From: Enterococcus hirae ATCC 9790
GTDB taxonomy: Bacteria; Bacillota; Bacilli; Lactobacillales; Enterococcaceae
Direction: 5' to 3'
NCBI RefSeq assembly: GCF_000271405.2
Contig: NC_018081.1
Location: 837,852 to 901,851 of the forward strand
DNA length: 64,000 bases
The notes under the pieces are model-generated. The model saw only the letters and a program-made list of their open reading frames with translations. It made no database searches and was not told where the DNA came from. Of the stretch, positions 51,575 to 60,718 are shown in pieces; position 1 is the stretch's first letter; each line of letters starts with the position of its first letter. The translations under genes were made by a program, and so were the position numbers.

Positions 51575-51824
51575 ATCGTTCATCCTTTTTATATTGTTTC
51601 TTGTTTCTTAGTCTATCCTTTTATCAATTGGCATGCAATGTCTATTTTTCCTAGTTTAAATAAATAGTTGATCAGAAACACGAACAGAATGAATTTTGAT
51701 ATGTCATCCTTTTTATTTATTCAGTTAAAAATAAGAGACTTATAACCATTCTCGTTTAGTGGTGGGGTTTAGCCGTGTTTTATGTTAAAATGATTCCATT
51801 GATGGGAGAATGCAGGAGGCTATT

Positions 51825-52748
51825 ATGAATGATCCAATGAACTACTACCGTGTGGCAAGAGAAGAATGGCGTGAATTTTATCGTAATGGACAAGCACCTT
51901 TGACCCAAGACGAGCTAGATAACATCAAAAGTTTAAATGACCGTATTTCAATGCAAGATGTTCGAGATATCTATGTTCCTCTTGCTCATTTGATTTATCT
52001 ATATATGAAAGAATTTGAATCTCTTTCATTAAGTAAAGGTCTATTTCTTCATAAATATGTCGAAGTACCGCCATTTATTATTGGAATTGCTGGGAGTGTT
52101 GCCGTTGGAAAAAGCACAACAGCTCGCCTGTTACAAACGATCTTATCACGTACATTTAAACGCAGGAATGTTCAGTTGATTACAACTGATGGTTTTTTAT
52201 ATCCTAATGAAACGTTAAAAGAACGAGGGATCATGAATCGTAAAGGATTCCCAGAAAGTTATGATATGGAGATGTTGATCGATTTTCTTAATCGAGTAAA
52301 ATCCGGTCAGGAAGAAATAAAAGTACCTGTTTATTCACATGACATTTACAATATCATTCCTGGCGAATATGAATTGATCCAACAACCTGATATTCTGATT
52401 ATTGAAGGAATCAACACGCTGCAACTGCCTGCTAATCAACAAATCTATGTCAGTGATTTTTTTGATTTTTCTGTTTATGTTGATGCTGATTCATCATTAA
52501 TTGAAAAATGGTATTTAGATCGATTCGGTGCCTTACTCGACACCGCTTTTCAAAATCCACAAAATTATTACTATCAATTTGCTATTGGCGATCGTGACGA
52601 TGCATTTAAAATGGCGCAAGAAGTATGGAAAAATGTGAATTTGAAAAATTTAAACGAATATATCTTGCCTACTCGTGGCAGAGCAGATATAATTCTCCAT
52701 AAAACTGAAAATCATATTATCGATTCGATTTTCATGCGAAAATATTAG
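51825..52748 (+). CDS. coaA: Pantothenate kinase type I
   Basis: First committed step of coenzyme A synthesis. The start at 51825 (NDPMNYYRVAREEWREFY) is chosen because AGGAGG lies 7 bases upstream; the frame from 51810 contains that site. The 307-residue protein has the P-loop GIAGSVAVGKSTTAR (about 90-104) and the DGFLYPNETLKERGIMNRKG block of type I kinases. Confidence 0.96.
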   Translation: MNDPMNYYRVAREEWREFYRNGQAPLTQDELDNIKSLNDRISMQDVRDIYVPLAHLIYLYMKEFESLSLSKGLFLHKYVEVPPFIIGIAGSVAVGKSTTARLLQTILSRTFKRRNVQLITTDGFLYPNETLKERGIMNRKGFPESYDMEMLIDFLNRVKSGQEEIKVPVYSHDIYNIIPGEYELIQQPDILIIEGINTLQLPANQQIYVSDFFDFSVYVDADSSLIEKWYLDRFGALLDTAFQNPQNYYYQFAIGDRDDAFKMAQEVWKNVNLKNLNEYILPTRGRADIILHKTENHIIDSIFMRKY

Positions 52749-52807
52749 CATTTTAAAATAGTTTATTCTATTTTGAGATAAAATTTAAAGGGATAGGGGT
52801 AATAAAT

Positions 52808-54373
52808 GTGACAAACGTTGCCGACATGACAAACGTTGAAAAGATTATCGTATTAGACTACGGTAGCCAGTATAACCAATTGATTACACGACGCATCCGT
52901 GATTTAGGAGTTTTTTCTGAATTATTGAGCCATCGGGTTTCTGCTGAAGAAGTAAAAGCAATGAATCCAAAAGGAATCATTCTTTCCGGTGGTCCTAACA
53001 GTGTGTATGATGAAAATGCTTTTGGAATCGATCCAGAAATCTTTAACTTAGGGATTCCTGTATTGGGTATTTGCTACGGTATGCAATTGATTACGTATAA
53101 GCTAGGTGGGAAAGTTGAACCAGCTAAAAACCGTGAATACGGAAAAGCTCAGTTAGAAGTAACCAGTGACGATGCAGTATTGTTCAATGACACACCTAAA
53201 CAACAAACCGTTTGGATGAGCCACGGGGACTTAGTAACCCAAGTTCCTGAAGGATTTGAAATCGTTGGTACAAGTAAAGACTGCCCGATCGCATCCATCC
53301 AAGACACAAAACGTAATTTCTATGGTATCCAATTCCATGCAGAAGTTCGTCATTCTGAATACGGAATCGAATTACTCCGTCATTTTGCTTTTGATGTTTG
53401 TCATTGTGAAGGAAACTGGACAATGAATAACTTCATCGATATGCAAATCGAAAAAATTCGTGAACAAGTTGGCGATAAAAAAGTATTGCTTGGACTTTCT
53501 GGCGGCGTGGATTCTAGTGTCGTTGGTGTTCTTTTACAAAAAGCAATCGGTGATCAGCTAACTTCCATCTTTGTTGACCATGGTTTATTGCGTAAAGGCG
53601 AAGCAGACCAAGTAATGGAAAGCTTAGGCGGGAAATTTGGTCTAAATATTATCAAAGTGGATGCAAGAAAACGTTTCTTAGACAAGTTAGCCGGCGTTTC
53701 TGATCCTGAGCAAAAACGTAAAATCATTGGTAATGAATTTGTGTATGTTTTTGATGATGAAGCAACAAAATTAGCGGGAGAAGAAGGAATTGCTTTCTTA
53801 GCCCAAGGAACACTTTATACTGATGTGATCGAAAGTGGAACGGAAACTGCTCAAACGATCAAATCTCACCATAACGTGGGTGGACTACCAGAAGACATGC
53901 AATTCCAATTGATCGAACCTTTGAACACATTATTCAAAGATGAAGTCCGTGAATTAGGAACACAACTAGGAATGCCAGATTCAATCGTTTGGCGTCAACC
54001 TTTCCCAGGTCCTGGTCTAGGTATCCGTGTCTTGGGTGAAATCAGTGAAGAAAAACTAGAAATCGTCCGTGAATCAGATGCGATCTTACGTGAAGAAATC
54101 GCAGCAGCTGGCTTAGATCGTGACATTTGGCAATATTTCACTGTTCTACCAGGAATCCGCTCTGTCGGTGTAATGGGCGATGGCCGTACTTACGACTATA
54201 CAGTAGGTATCCGTGCAGTCACTTCTATTGATGGGATGACAGCAGACTTTGCCCGTATCCCATGGGATGTTTTACAAAAAATCTCTGTCCGCATCGTAAA
54301 CGAAGTCGCTCACGTCAACCGTATCGTGTACGACATCACTTCTAAACCACCTGCAACTGTGGAGTGGGAATAA
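52808..54373 (+). CDS. guaA: GMP synthase (glutamine-hydrolysing)
   Basis: Makes GMP from XMP. The 521-residue protein has the glutamine amidotransferase domain with catalytic Cys in [10 protein letters not shown] (about 82-91) and [11 protein letters not shown], then the ATP pyrophosphatase P-loop [12 protein letters not shown] (about 229-240) and the C-terminal dimer domain ending [11 protein letters not shown]. Start is the GTG at 52808 or the ATG 18 bases later; ACAAACGTTG is duplicated after both. Only 59 bases separate it from coaA, leaving no room for a purine riboswitch. Confidence 0.97.
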   Translation: MTNVADMTNVEKIIVLDYGSQYNQLITRRIRDLGVFSELLSHRVSAEEVKAMNPKGIILSGGPNSVYDENAFGIDPEIFNLGIPVLGICYGMQLITYKLGGKVEPAKNREYGKAQLEVTSDDAVLFNDTPKQQTVWMSHGDLVTQVPEGFEIVGTSKDCPIASIQDTKRNFYGIQFHAEVRHSEYGIELLRHFAFDVCHCEGNWTMNNFIDMQIEKIREQVGDKKVLLGLSGGVDSSVVGVLLQKAIGDQLTSIFVDHGLLRKGEADQVMESLGGKFGLNIIKVDARKRFLDKLAGVSDPEQKRKIIGNEFVYVFDDEATKLAGEEGIAFLAQGTLYTDVIESGTETAQTIKSHHNVGGLPEDMQFQLIEPLNTLFKDEVRELGTQLGMPDSIVWRQPFPGPGLGIRVLGEISEEKLEIVRESDAILREEIAAAGLDRDIWQYFTVLPGIRSVGVMGDGRTYDYTVGIRAVTSIDGMTADFARIPWDVLQKISVRIVNEVAHVNRIVYDITSKPPATVEWE

Positions 54374-54376
54374 TAA

Positions 54377-54423
54377 AAAACAGCCAACAAACGTTGTTAA
54401 ATCAATGTTTGTTGGCTGTTTTT
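54377..54423 (+). terminator. Terminator of guaA
   Basis: AACAGCCAACAAAC pairs with GTTTGTTGGCTGTT and is followed by T5, starting a few bases after the stop. Confidence 0.9.
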
Positions 54424-54584
54424 CATTATCACACTTATTCTGTAGCCTTTTGATAAAATTCTTTCTATCTCCATTCCAATCAATCGTTCTAATTTCTTGC
54501 CACTCTTATCTTTGACAATCAATTGACTATTCGTATAAAATCGGAGATCTTGCTAAAAATAAAGAACGTAAAAAATCAGAAAAG
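54424..54584 (-). other. Intergenic stretch with a possible coding remnant
   Basis: On the minus strand an open stretch without start codon runs from about 54550 into the guaA terminator and reads like protein (DLRFYTNSQLIVKDKSGKK, then LERLIGMEIERILSKGYRI). It is preceded by TAG and may be the end of a deleted gene. Confidence 0.2.
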
Positions 54585-54983
54585 CTAACTCGATGACCAT
54601 AAAGTTAATAACTTGTTTTTTCTTATTGCAGTTATCTTTTCGACATCTTCCCTGTCCAACAGAACGATTTTCAATGGATTATCGGGATGTTGATTTAGAT
54701 AATTCTCCCAAAACTGTGTTTGTTTCTGACTTGACGGAGCGATTATACTAAGAAGTAAAATACAAAAGGTTAATGCAATGATAAATAGGAAACTAGTCGA
54801 AAAATCTTGATAAAGCATACTAGTGACCAAAGCGCCTATAATACTTGCAAGTAATGCAACAGTCAATAACATTTGAATACCTCTTTTAAAAGTGGTATTC
54901 AAATACATATTTTGATAATTTATAATTGCTGTTTTTCTCAGCTTTAAGTCCTCTTTACTAAGTTCGGGGAACATTTCACTCAC
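54585..54983 (-). CDS. Small membrane protein, unknown function
   Basis: A 132-residue protein with a hydrophilic N-terminus (SEMFPELSKEDLKLRKTAII), two membrane segments (about 38-58 and 65-85) and a cytosolic charged tail. The GTG start at 54983 overlaps the TGA of the 40-residue gene upstream by four bases (GTGA), so translation is probably coupled. No family recognised. Confidence 0.6.
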   Translation of the reverse strand: MSEMFPELSKEDLKLRKTAIINYQNMYLNTTFKRGIQMLLTVALLASIIGALVTSMLYQDFSTSFLFIIALTFCILLLSIIAPSSQKQTQFWENYLNQHPDNPLKIVLLDREDVEKITAIRKNKLLTLWSSS

Positions 54984-55102
54984 TTTATTTTTTTCTTCTT
55001 TTCCATAGCCCTTCTTTGATTACGTAATCTAAAACCACAAAAAATAAAGACGGGTATCGCTATAATTGCATAAAATTGACTAACTAATCTCAGTACTTCC
55101 AT
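54980..55102 (-). CDS. 40-residue hydrophobic peptide, coupled to the next gene
   Basis: ATG at 55102 behind GGAGG. The product starts MEVLRLVSQFYAIIAIPVFI, with one membrane segment (about 8-25), and has a very basic tail (RLRNQRRAMEKKKKIK). Its stop overlaps the start of the 132-residue membrane protein. Size and charge pattern resemble small membrane-active or regulatory peptides; nothing more can be said from sequence. Confidence 0.55.
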   Translation of the reverse strand: MEVLRLVSQFYAIIAIPVFIFCGFRLRNQRRAMEKKKKIK

Positions 55103-55249
55103 TGAGAACCTCCATCTGTTTCCTAATTAATTAGTCCATAATAGCAAAGTACATTAAACTTTTCATTAATATTAAATGAGTAATTTTTACTGCAAACTTA
55201 CTTGAATTACTACCAAAACAATGAGGAAATATTTGCCTTCTCTAAAAGA

Positions 55250-55277
55250 ACAGAAAGAAGTTTTTCTTCTTTCTGTC
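55250..55277 (-). terminator. Hairpin downstream of the Mga-like gene
   Basis: ACAGAAAGAAG and CTTCTTTCTGT form a perfect 11-bp stem, near-identical to the one at 1252-1287. The minus strand continues TCTTTT. A second smaller palindrome (AGGTTAA/TTAACCT, about 55342-55358) lies closer to the gene. No gene is seen in 55103-55476. Confidence 0.55.
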
Positions 55278-55476
55278 CAAATGATTCTAAGATTTCTCTT
55301 TACCAATATCATATCATTTAACAAAGAGCCCATAAAATTAGGTTAACTTTTAACCTATCTCTTCTTTTTGTTTCTTTTATCTGTGGAATATTCATTCACC
55401 ATTGATCAGCGTTTCCCCTTATTGACCACCTATGTTCAAACTAACAATTTCTCAAAGTTAATAACTATCAAACACG

Positions 55477-56924
55477 CTATGTAATTTCTGTTCTTGTTTG
55501 TTGATAAAAGAAAATCAAGTTTTGAATTTCTCTTGATTTGGGATATATAGAAATACCAAATATAGGGATATTGAACTGTCTGTTCAGCATCGTATTGGAA
55601 ACAATACAATCATAATTTTCCTTATGTAGCATCTGATCTGTAACTACCGGGGTTTTGCTGGCTACAAAACGATATCGTCCTCCTAGATAAAGCTCAAGCT
55701 TTGCAATAATGTAGCTAGCATATTGTTCAGAATTGGTTACAATCAAAGCCCTAATTTGTTTACTCGTTTCAATCTTTTTTAGCAGATCATGCCAGTAGAC
55801 AAGTAACAAAGCGACTAATTTTCTGGTAAATTCGTCATTTTTCATATACTTTAATAACTCTTTTTGATCCTTGTTAATTAAATAATTCTTTAGTCCTACT
55901 TGAATACTTTCGATTTCTGGAAGTATCTGTTTTAAAAACTGATGATGTTTATCATATAAAATAAAAGAAAGATTTTCCATATAGTCGCCATCATTAATTA
56001 TTTTATAGCAGATTTCTTGTCGTTCTTCACATTTGATCTGATATTTTATTTCCAAATAATCAAGCAATATCCCAACCATCTTTGTTAAATAAGGTTTTTG
56101 TTGGTAGTCATCGCTGTTGTTCTGTATATCCAGTAGCGAACAAACAAACGGCTGTTCAAAGATGTATTTTATCAGATCCTGATCCTCTTCAAGAGATAAC
56201 CATAAAGAAGTATTTTGCTTCTCATTTGATTCTAGGCATAAAAGATTATTCTGCTCTTTTTCAATAAATTGTTTTTCGTTTTTACTTGGTAAATTTTCAT
56301 AGCAATATAAAATAAAAGCTGATTATGTTTTCGGTGTTCCAGTTTACGAATTATATCTTGAAGTTGATTATTCGTTATGTATTTTAAGTATAATTGACGA
56401 CTTTTTTGACAAATTTCTTCATTGAAGGCCTCTTCTAAACACACATATTTTTCTAAAAGTAACTGGATCGTCAACTTTTCAATTAATTGTGTATTTCCCG
56501 TTAATCGAATCAATCCTCGAATTCTTAAGTGATATTGCTCTAAGGAAAGGTTGATGCGCTTCACCATTCGTCTTAAAGTGCTCTCTGAAATAAATAGTTG
56601 TTCCGTTACTTCCAAGTAGTTCGTATATTTATTTAACACGATTGCTTCTAAAAATTGATACTCAATCGATTCATTCATAATAATTCGGTAAATATATTCT
56701 TCTGTGACATGAGGAGCAATTTCTGCAAATATCCCATTCTCACGATCAGTATGTATATTAATTTCTTTTGCATAAGAATCGATATCCATCAAGTCATTTC
56801 TCAATGTTTTTGAAGAACACTTTAATTGAGATTCTAAATCTTGAAAGCGATAGGTTTCTCCTTCAAAAAGCAATTCCAGTAGAAGTAACTGTCGTTTCAT
56901 TTTTTTCGATAAAATATTTAACAT
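55477..56924 (-). pseudogene. Mga/AtxA-type transcriptional regulator, frameshifted
   Basis: Two frames join into a protein of about 482 residues, the normal length for this family. The first part (from 56924) has a winged helix-turn-helix (ECSSKTLRNDL-like, LKCSSKTLRNDLMDID about 34-49) and a second HTH (QLFISESTLRRMVKRIN, about 108-124). After FYIAMKIYQV the frame breaks; adding one A to the A5 at about 56284-56288 gives KNEKQFIEKEQNNLLCLESN and continues through TKMVGILLDYLEIKYQ to the C-terminal EIIB-like region. Such regulators control surface proteins or metabolism and are PTS-responsive. The target is unknown; AT-rich DNA and the small secreted-type gene at 57456 lie upstream. Confidence 0.7.
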
Positions 56925-57440
56925 TTACTTCCTCCCCTCTTTTTACCAACTATAAAAAAGCATTCACTTTTTTCTATTTGAATGTTCCTATTTATATTTT
57001 AAAGAAAATTTTTAACGAATTAGAATTTTTTTTTCAAAAAAATAGTAAAAATGGGTATAAAAAATATGAAAAATAAGCAATCCTATCTACCTATTTTATA
57101 AATAGATCATTTATGGCCTTTTTTTGCCCTTAGACCTTTCAAATAATCAGAATGCTGATCTTGCCAACAGAAAATAGTATCATTCGCCTTCTCATTTTAA
57201 AAAATAACTAAATAAATTATTTTAGCGAAATAATTTATTTGATTGAAACATTCCTTCAGTAAAACAAACTGCTAAAATTAAGTATTTTATGCTTTATTTT
57301 TTTTATATTTAAATTTATACTGTTTTTAAAGCAATTAATTAATAACAAAAATTAATAAAAAAAGGCATATATTATACCATTTTTAATGATTAAAAAACTA
57401 TTTTTATCATAAATGTACTTTTTTACGTCATAACTGTTAG
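56925..57440. other. Very AT-rich intergenic region
   Basis: About 515 bases between two divergent genes, visibly dominated by A and T with many long runs. No credible gene is present; it must contain both promoters and may be a binding region for the Mga-type regulator or a nucleoid protein. Confidence 0.6.
57210..57240. promoter_or_regulatory. 31-bp palindrome in the AT-rich region
   Basis: AAATAAATTATTT and AAATAATTTATTT are perfect 13-bp inverted arms around TAGCG. Its length and central GC give it more information than the surrounding AT-rich DNA; an operator is likely. Confidence 0.45.
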
Positions 57441-57455
57441 ATGGGAGTGTCCAAG

Positions 57456-57905
57456 GTGAAGAAAACAATTATTATAGTTAGTAGTTTTTTAGGTTTAATT
57501 GCTTTATTTTTTATGATTGAATACTTTGCTTCTCCTGTAAAAGATGTTACTTCAAAAGCTGAAATGAAAATGACTACTGGAGCCAAGATGGAATATGTGC
57601 CAACAAAAGATGAACTAGTAAAAATTGAAGGAGATCAACTTCAATTACTGGGCATTTACACAGTAGTTGGTATCCATTTCGACAGACATTCTTATGTGAC
57701 GTTAGCAAATGCCGAACAAGAAGAAATCAACTTTTCTATTTCAATTATAGACAAACAAAAACAGACATTTTCAATCCCCGCCATACAATTCTCACCTCAA
57801 AATTTACAGCTATCTGATTCTTTTGGCATAGCAAAAAAAGAAGCACGCTACTTTGCTTATAAAAAAAATTATCCTGTCGCAAGTGCCACTCATACAACAG
57901 ACTGA
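57456..57905 (+). CDS. Membrane-anchored protein of unknown function
   Basis: The GTG at 57456 is chosen as start because GGGAG lies 8 bases upstream, while the ATG at 57441 has no such site. The 149-residue product has an N-terminal hydrophobic anchor (KKTIIIVSSFLGLIALFFMI) and then an extracytoplasmic domain with beta-type sequence (LLGIYTVVGIHFDRHSYVTL). No family recognised. It is divergent from the broken Mga-type regulator and has its own terminator. Confidence 0.65.
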   Translation: MKKTIIIVSSFLGLIALFFMIEYFASPVKDVTSKAEMKMTTGAKMEYVPTKDELVKIEGDQLQLLGIYTVVGIHFDRHSYVTLANAEQEEINFSISIIDKQKQTFSIPAIQFSPQNLQLSDSFGIAKKEARYFAYKKNYPVASATHTTD

Positions 57906-57947
57906 CCAATCAAATATACCCCTACAAGGTATATTTGATTGGCTTTT
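57906..57947 (+). terminator. Terminator of the membrane-anchored protein gene
   Basis: CCAATCAAATATACC pairs perfectly with GGTATATTTGATTGG around six bases, followed by CTTTTATCTTTT. Confidence 0.9.
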
Positions 57948-58413
57948 ATCTTTTCAATGGAAAGAACCTCGAATAACTTTTCTGTTTATTTTTTTCTTCT
58001 CCCACTCGACCATTGATCTTTTATACTAACTATTTCATTCGAGACGGCTTGTTTCCTTTGTTTTTCGTCATTTTTCCTAATTTATTTGATTCTTCTTGTG
58101 AAAAAATAAACCAATTATTAAATCCGTTATTTTAAAAAGATAAAATAACACTATGTTCAAAAACCGAAAGTTATTTAATCAGATGGATTAATCTATATAA
58201 ATTGTTGTCTGCCTATTCATTTAATATTTATACAAAAATATTGTATACCTGCTTTTATCGATAGGTTGGAACTTTTCGTTTTCGTTATCCCCTGTGGAAA
58301 ACTTTCGGAACAGATTACCTCTCTGATACGTATCTGTGTATAATTAGATACAACGAATCCCGGATCTTTCAATTCTTTAGACTGAAAGATCCGGGATCAA
58401 AAATAAACGCTTC
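57948..58413. other. Intergenic region without a recognised gene
   Basis: No open frame with a ribosome binding site is seen on either strand. The only strong structure is the inverted repeat at 58357-58397. Confidence 0.5.
58357..58397. repeat. Perfect 15-bp inverted repeat
   Basis: ATCCCGGATCTTTCA and TGAAAGATCCGGGAT flank an 11-base spacer. It lies 17 bases downstream of the small gene at 58414-58560 on the minus strand. Neither strand has a following T run. Confidence 0.7.
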
Positions 58414-58560
58414 TTACTTCTTTAATGCTACAACAAATGGAATCATCATAGATAACAAAATAACCAATAAACTACATTGCCGATGATCTATATAGATAAG
58501 GATCGTTATCATGCTCGTAGTTAGACCGATATTCAATTTTTTTTGATTGATCATAAGCAT
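58414..58560 (-). CDS. 48-residue hydrophobic peptide
   Basis: ATG at 58560 with AAGAGGG immediately upstream (short spacing; a second ATG two codons on gives better spacing). The product has two hydrophobic segments (IGLTTSMITILIYI and LLVILLSMMIPFVVAL) and a short basic end (KK). A long hairpin follows it. No family recognised. Confidence 0.4.
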   Translation of the reverse strand: MLMINQKKLNIGLTTSMITILIYIDHRQCSLLVILLSMMIPFVVALKK

Positions 58561-58644
58561 CCCTCTTCAAGGAAGATTTTCCTCTAGAAGTTCGACCATT
58601 TTTTTATCTTTTTGTTATATTTCTCTTAATTTTTTTGAACATCT

Positions 58645-59226
58645 TTAATTACTATATTGAGATTCGATTTTACGGCTAGGAATCAGCCAACCAAGTAAAA
58701 TCACAGCATTCGTTACTAAAACAGCTATTGGTGTAATGACATAGCCTAAAATAATTCCTAAAATATTTAACCCAATTGACCAGTAGGATTTTCGATAGTT
58801 ATCTAGTAATTCTTTGATATTCTTTTTATTTTTAGGATCAGACTGAACCAACTCTCTTGCTAAAATATAGTAAGCAATATTAGCTCCTAAAGTTACTACA
58901 CCGTATGTGATCTCTGGCGCTAAACTATGACTATACTCGCTGATCCAAGACGTGACAAAGGGAAAAAATGATAAAGCAAAGATAAAAAAGCTATTTGCCC
59001 ACAAAACTCGCCAATTTACTTTATGAACGACTTGAAACATATGATGATGATTATTCCAATAGATGACCAATGTAAAAAAGCTGACAATATAGATCATAAA
59101 ACGATATCCTAAGGCACTTAGCGCTTGCCAAGTGTCAGTGTTTGGCTGGTGAAGCTCTAAGACCAAGATAGTCATAATGATTGCGATAACTGCATCGGTA
59201 AAAGCTTCTAAACGATTTTTTGGCAT
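58645..59226 (-). CDS. TMEM175/DUF1211-family potassium channel-like protein
   Basis: A 193-residue membrane protein with six predicted segments. It begins PKNRLEAFTDAVIAIIMTILVLEL, the R-x(3)-F-T/S-D signature that forms the pore in bacterial TMEM175 channels. Bacterial members conduct K+ as tetramers. GGAGG lies upstream of the ATG. The family call is firm; channel function is inferred from the family. Confidence 0.88.
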   Translation of the reverse strand: MPKNRLEAFTDAVIAIIMTILVLELHQPNTDTWQALSALGYRFMIYIVSFFTLVIYWNNHHHMFQVVHKVNWRVLWANSFFIFALSFFPFVTSWISEYSHSLAPEITYGVVTLGANIAYYILARELVQSDPKNKKNIKELLDNYRKSYWSIGLNILGIILGYVITPIAVLVTNAVILLGWLIPSRKIESQYSN

Positions 59227-59442
59227 ATTTTTGCCTCCTTTTCTGACTTATTGTAGTAAAGATAGCTAGAAAAAAGCAACTAAATCAGTCTATAGTTGGA
59301 GGTAACGCTCACTTTATACTGCTATACTCAATGAAACAAGAGGATTTAACTATCCTAGTTCTCTAATAAATAAGCTAAGTTCTAAGTACATTTTTATTAA
59401 ATTTAACTTATTTTGGGAACTAGAAAGAAATGAGGGGTTTGT

Positions 59443-59634
59443 ATGGGACAAAAAAATACTTTTTCAACTATTTTCATGCTAGTAATGGTATTCATTATAG
59501 GTAGTTTTGTAATTAGCCTTTTTACTAGTATTTTATGGTTTGCAATTAAATTACTCATTCCTATTGCAATCATTATTTGGCTAATTCGTGTAATTTCTGG
59601 AACAAATCGTCGACATCATCGAAAATATTACTAA
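59443..59634 (+). CDS. 63-residue membrane protein
   Basis: GAGGGG precedes the ATG. The product has two hydrophobic segments (about 9-30 and 31-50) and a basic C-terminus (TNRRHHRKYY). A terminator follows directly. Function unknown. Confidence 0.65.
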   Translation: MGQKNTFSTIFMLVMVFIIGSFVISLFTSILWFAIKLLIPIAIIIWLIRVISGTNRRHHRKYY

Positions 59635-59640
59635 TATTGA

Positions 59641-59686
59641 AAAAAGCAGCACACGACAGATTCCCCAGTCTTGTGCTGCTTTTTTC
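59641..59686. terminator. Bidirectional terminator between the 63-residue gene and zupT
   Basis: AGCAGCACA-GAC pairs with GTC-TGTGCTGCT; A6 and T6 runs flank it, between convergent genes. Confidence 0.9.
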
Positions 59687-59732
59687 GTTATATTTTTATC
59701 AGTTGTTCCAAATGATATATCATTTGATGGTA

Positions 59733-60551
59733 TTACCCTAAAGCTACATCTAGTACCATCATAATGATAAAACCTAACATCACCCCAAAAACGGCAAAAT
59801 GTCGTTTACTTGATAATGTTTGTTGGGCTTCGGGAATTAATTCCTCAACAACCACATAGATCATCGCACCTGCTGCAAATGCCAGTGCATAAGGTAAAAG
59901 GATGGTTACTCGTGTCACTAGCACCGCACCAATCACACCTGCGATCGGTTCAACAATACCTGAAGCTTGTCCATATATAAATGCCTTTGTTCGACTCAAT
60001 CCTTCTTGTCTTAAAGGAATCGAAACAGCTGCACCTTCCGGAAAATTCTGAATTCCAATACCCAATGCAACCGAAATGGCTGCCAAAACGGCCGCTGTTG
60101 GATTATCGGCTGTACTGGCAGCCCCAAATGCTACCCCTACAGCCAAACCTTCAGGGATATTGTGCAAGGTGATCGAAAAAACTAATAAGATTGTTCGTTT
60201 TAAATGCGTAGGTAGGCCTTCTTTTTCGTGCTGTGGGCCAAAGTGCATATGGGGAAGCGTTTTATCAGCGATATAAAGAAAGACACCACCTAATCCAAAA
60301 CCAATACTAACGACCAGCCAAGCGATATCGCCATTTTCTTCAGCTTTTGTAATCGCAGGATCAAGCAATGACCAAAAACTAGCAGCAATCATGACCCCCG
60401 AAGCAAAACCAAGCATGAGATTCAATACTTCTTTTTTGATTTCTTTAAAGAAAAATACCAACCCAGCCCCCAGAGCTGTCATAAAATACGTAAATGCTGT
60501 CCCCGCTAATGCTTGTTGCCACGGGGCTAAGCTTAGTAGCCATTCTGTCAT
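59733..60551 (-). CDS. zupT: ZIP-family divalent metal transporter
   Basis: Zinc/iron importer of 272 residues with eight predicted segments. The metal-binding TM4 and TM5 motifs are visible: LHNIPEGLAVGVAFG (about 134-148) and IGIQNFPEGAAVSIPLR (about 168-184). A His-containing cytosolic loop (HMHFGPQHEKEG) lies between TM3 and TM4. AAGGAG precedes the ATG. Confidence 0.9.
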   Translation of the reverse strand: MTEWLLSLAPWQQALAGTAFTYFMTALGAGLVFFFKEIKKEVLNLMLGFASGVMIAASFWSLLDPAITKAEENGDIAWLVVSIGFGLGGVFLYIADKTLPHMHFGPQHEKEGLPTHLKRTILLVFSITLHNIPEGLAVGVAFGAASTADNPTAAVLAAISVALGIGIQNFPEGAAVSIPLRQEGLSRTKAFIYGQASGIVEPIAGVIGAVLVTRVTILLPYALAFAAGAMIYVVVEELIPEAQQTLSSKRHFAVFGVMLGFIIMMVLDVALG

Positions 60552-60634
60552 TTTATTCTCCTTTCGTGCCTTTACTTATTACTCTAGCATATTCAAAAAA
60601 TCATGACTACTGTTTGTGTGAAAAAGCGAATCAG

Positions 60635-60663
60635 TTGGGCTTTTATTCTTAAAGCACTATACT
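60635..60663 (+). promoter_or_regulatory. Promoter of the pyruvate oxidase gene
   Basis: TTGGGC, 17-base spacer, TATACT (60658-60663), about 55 bases before the start codon. Confidence 0.6.
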
Positions 60664-60718
60664 TTAATTAATAAAGTTACGAAATTTTATCATTCATTTG
60701 ATAAAGGAGTGGGAGAAT

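Noticed and set aside
52749..52807. Possible purine riboswitch before guaA
   Set aside because: The gap is 59 bases and lacks an aptamer-sized structure.
56768..57076. Plus-strand frame of 102 codons over the start of the Mga-type gene
   Set aside because: Lys/Phe-rich translation of AT-rich DNA without a ribosome binding site; antisense to a recognisable helix-turn-helix.
58293..58301. DnaA-box-like TTTTCCACA on the minus strand
   Set aside because: Single isolated match without neighbouring boxes or a dnaA/dnaN context, so no origin is claimed.
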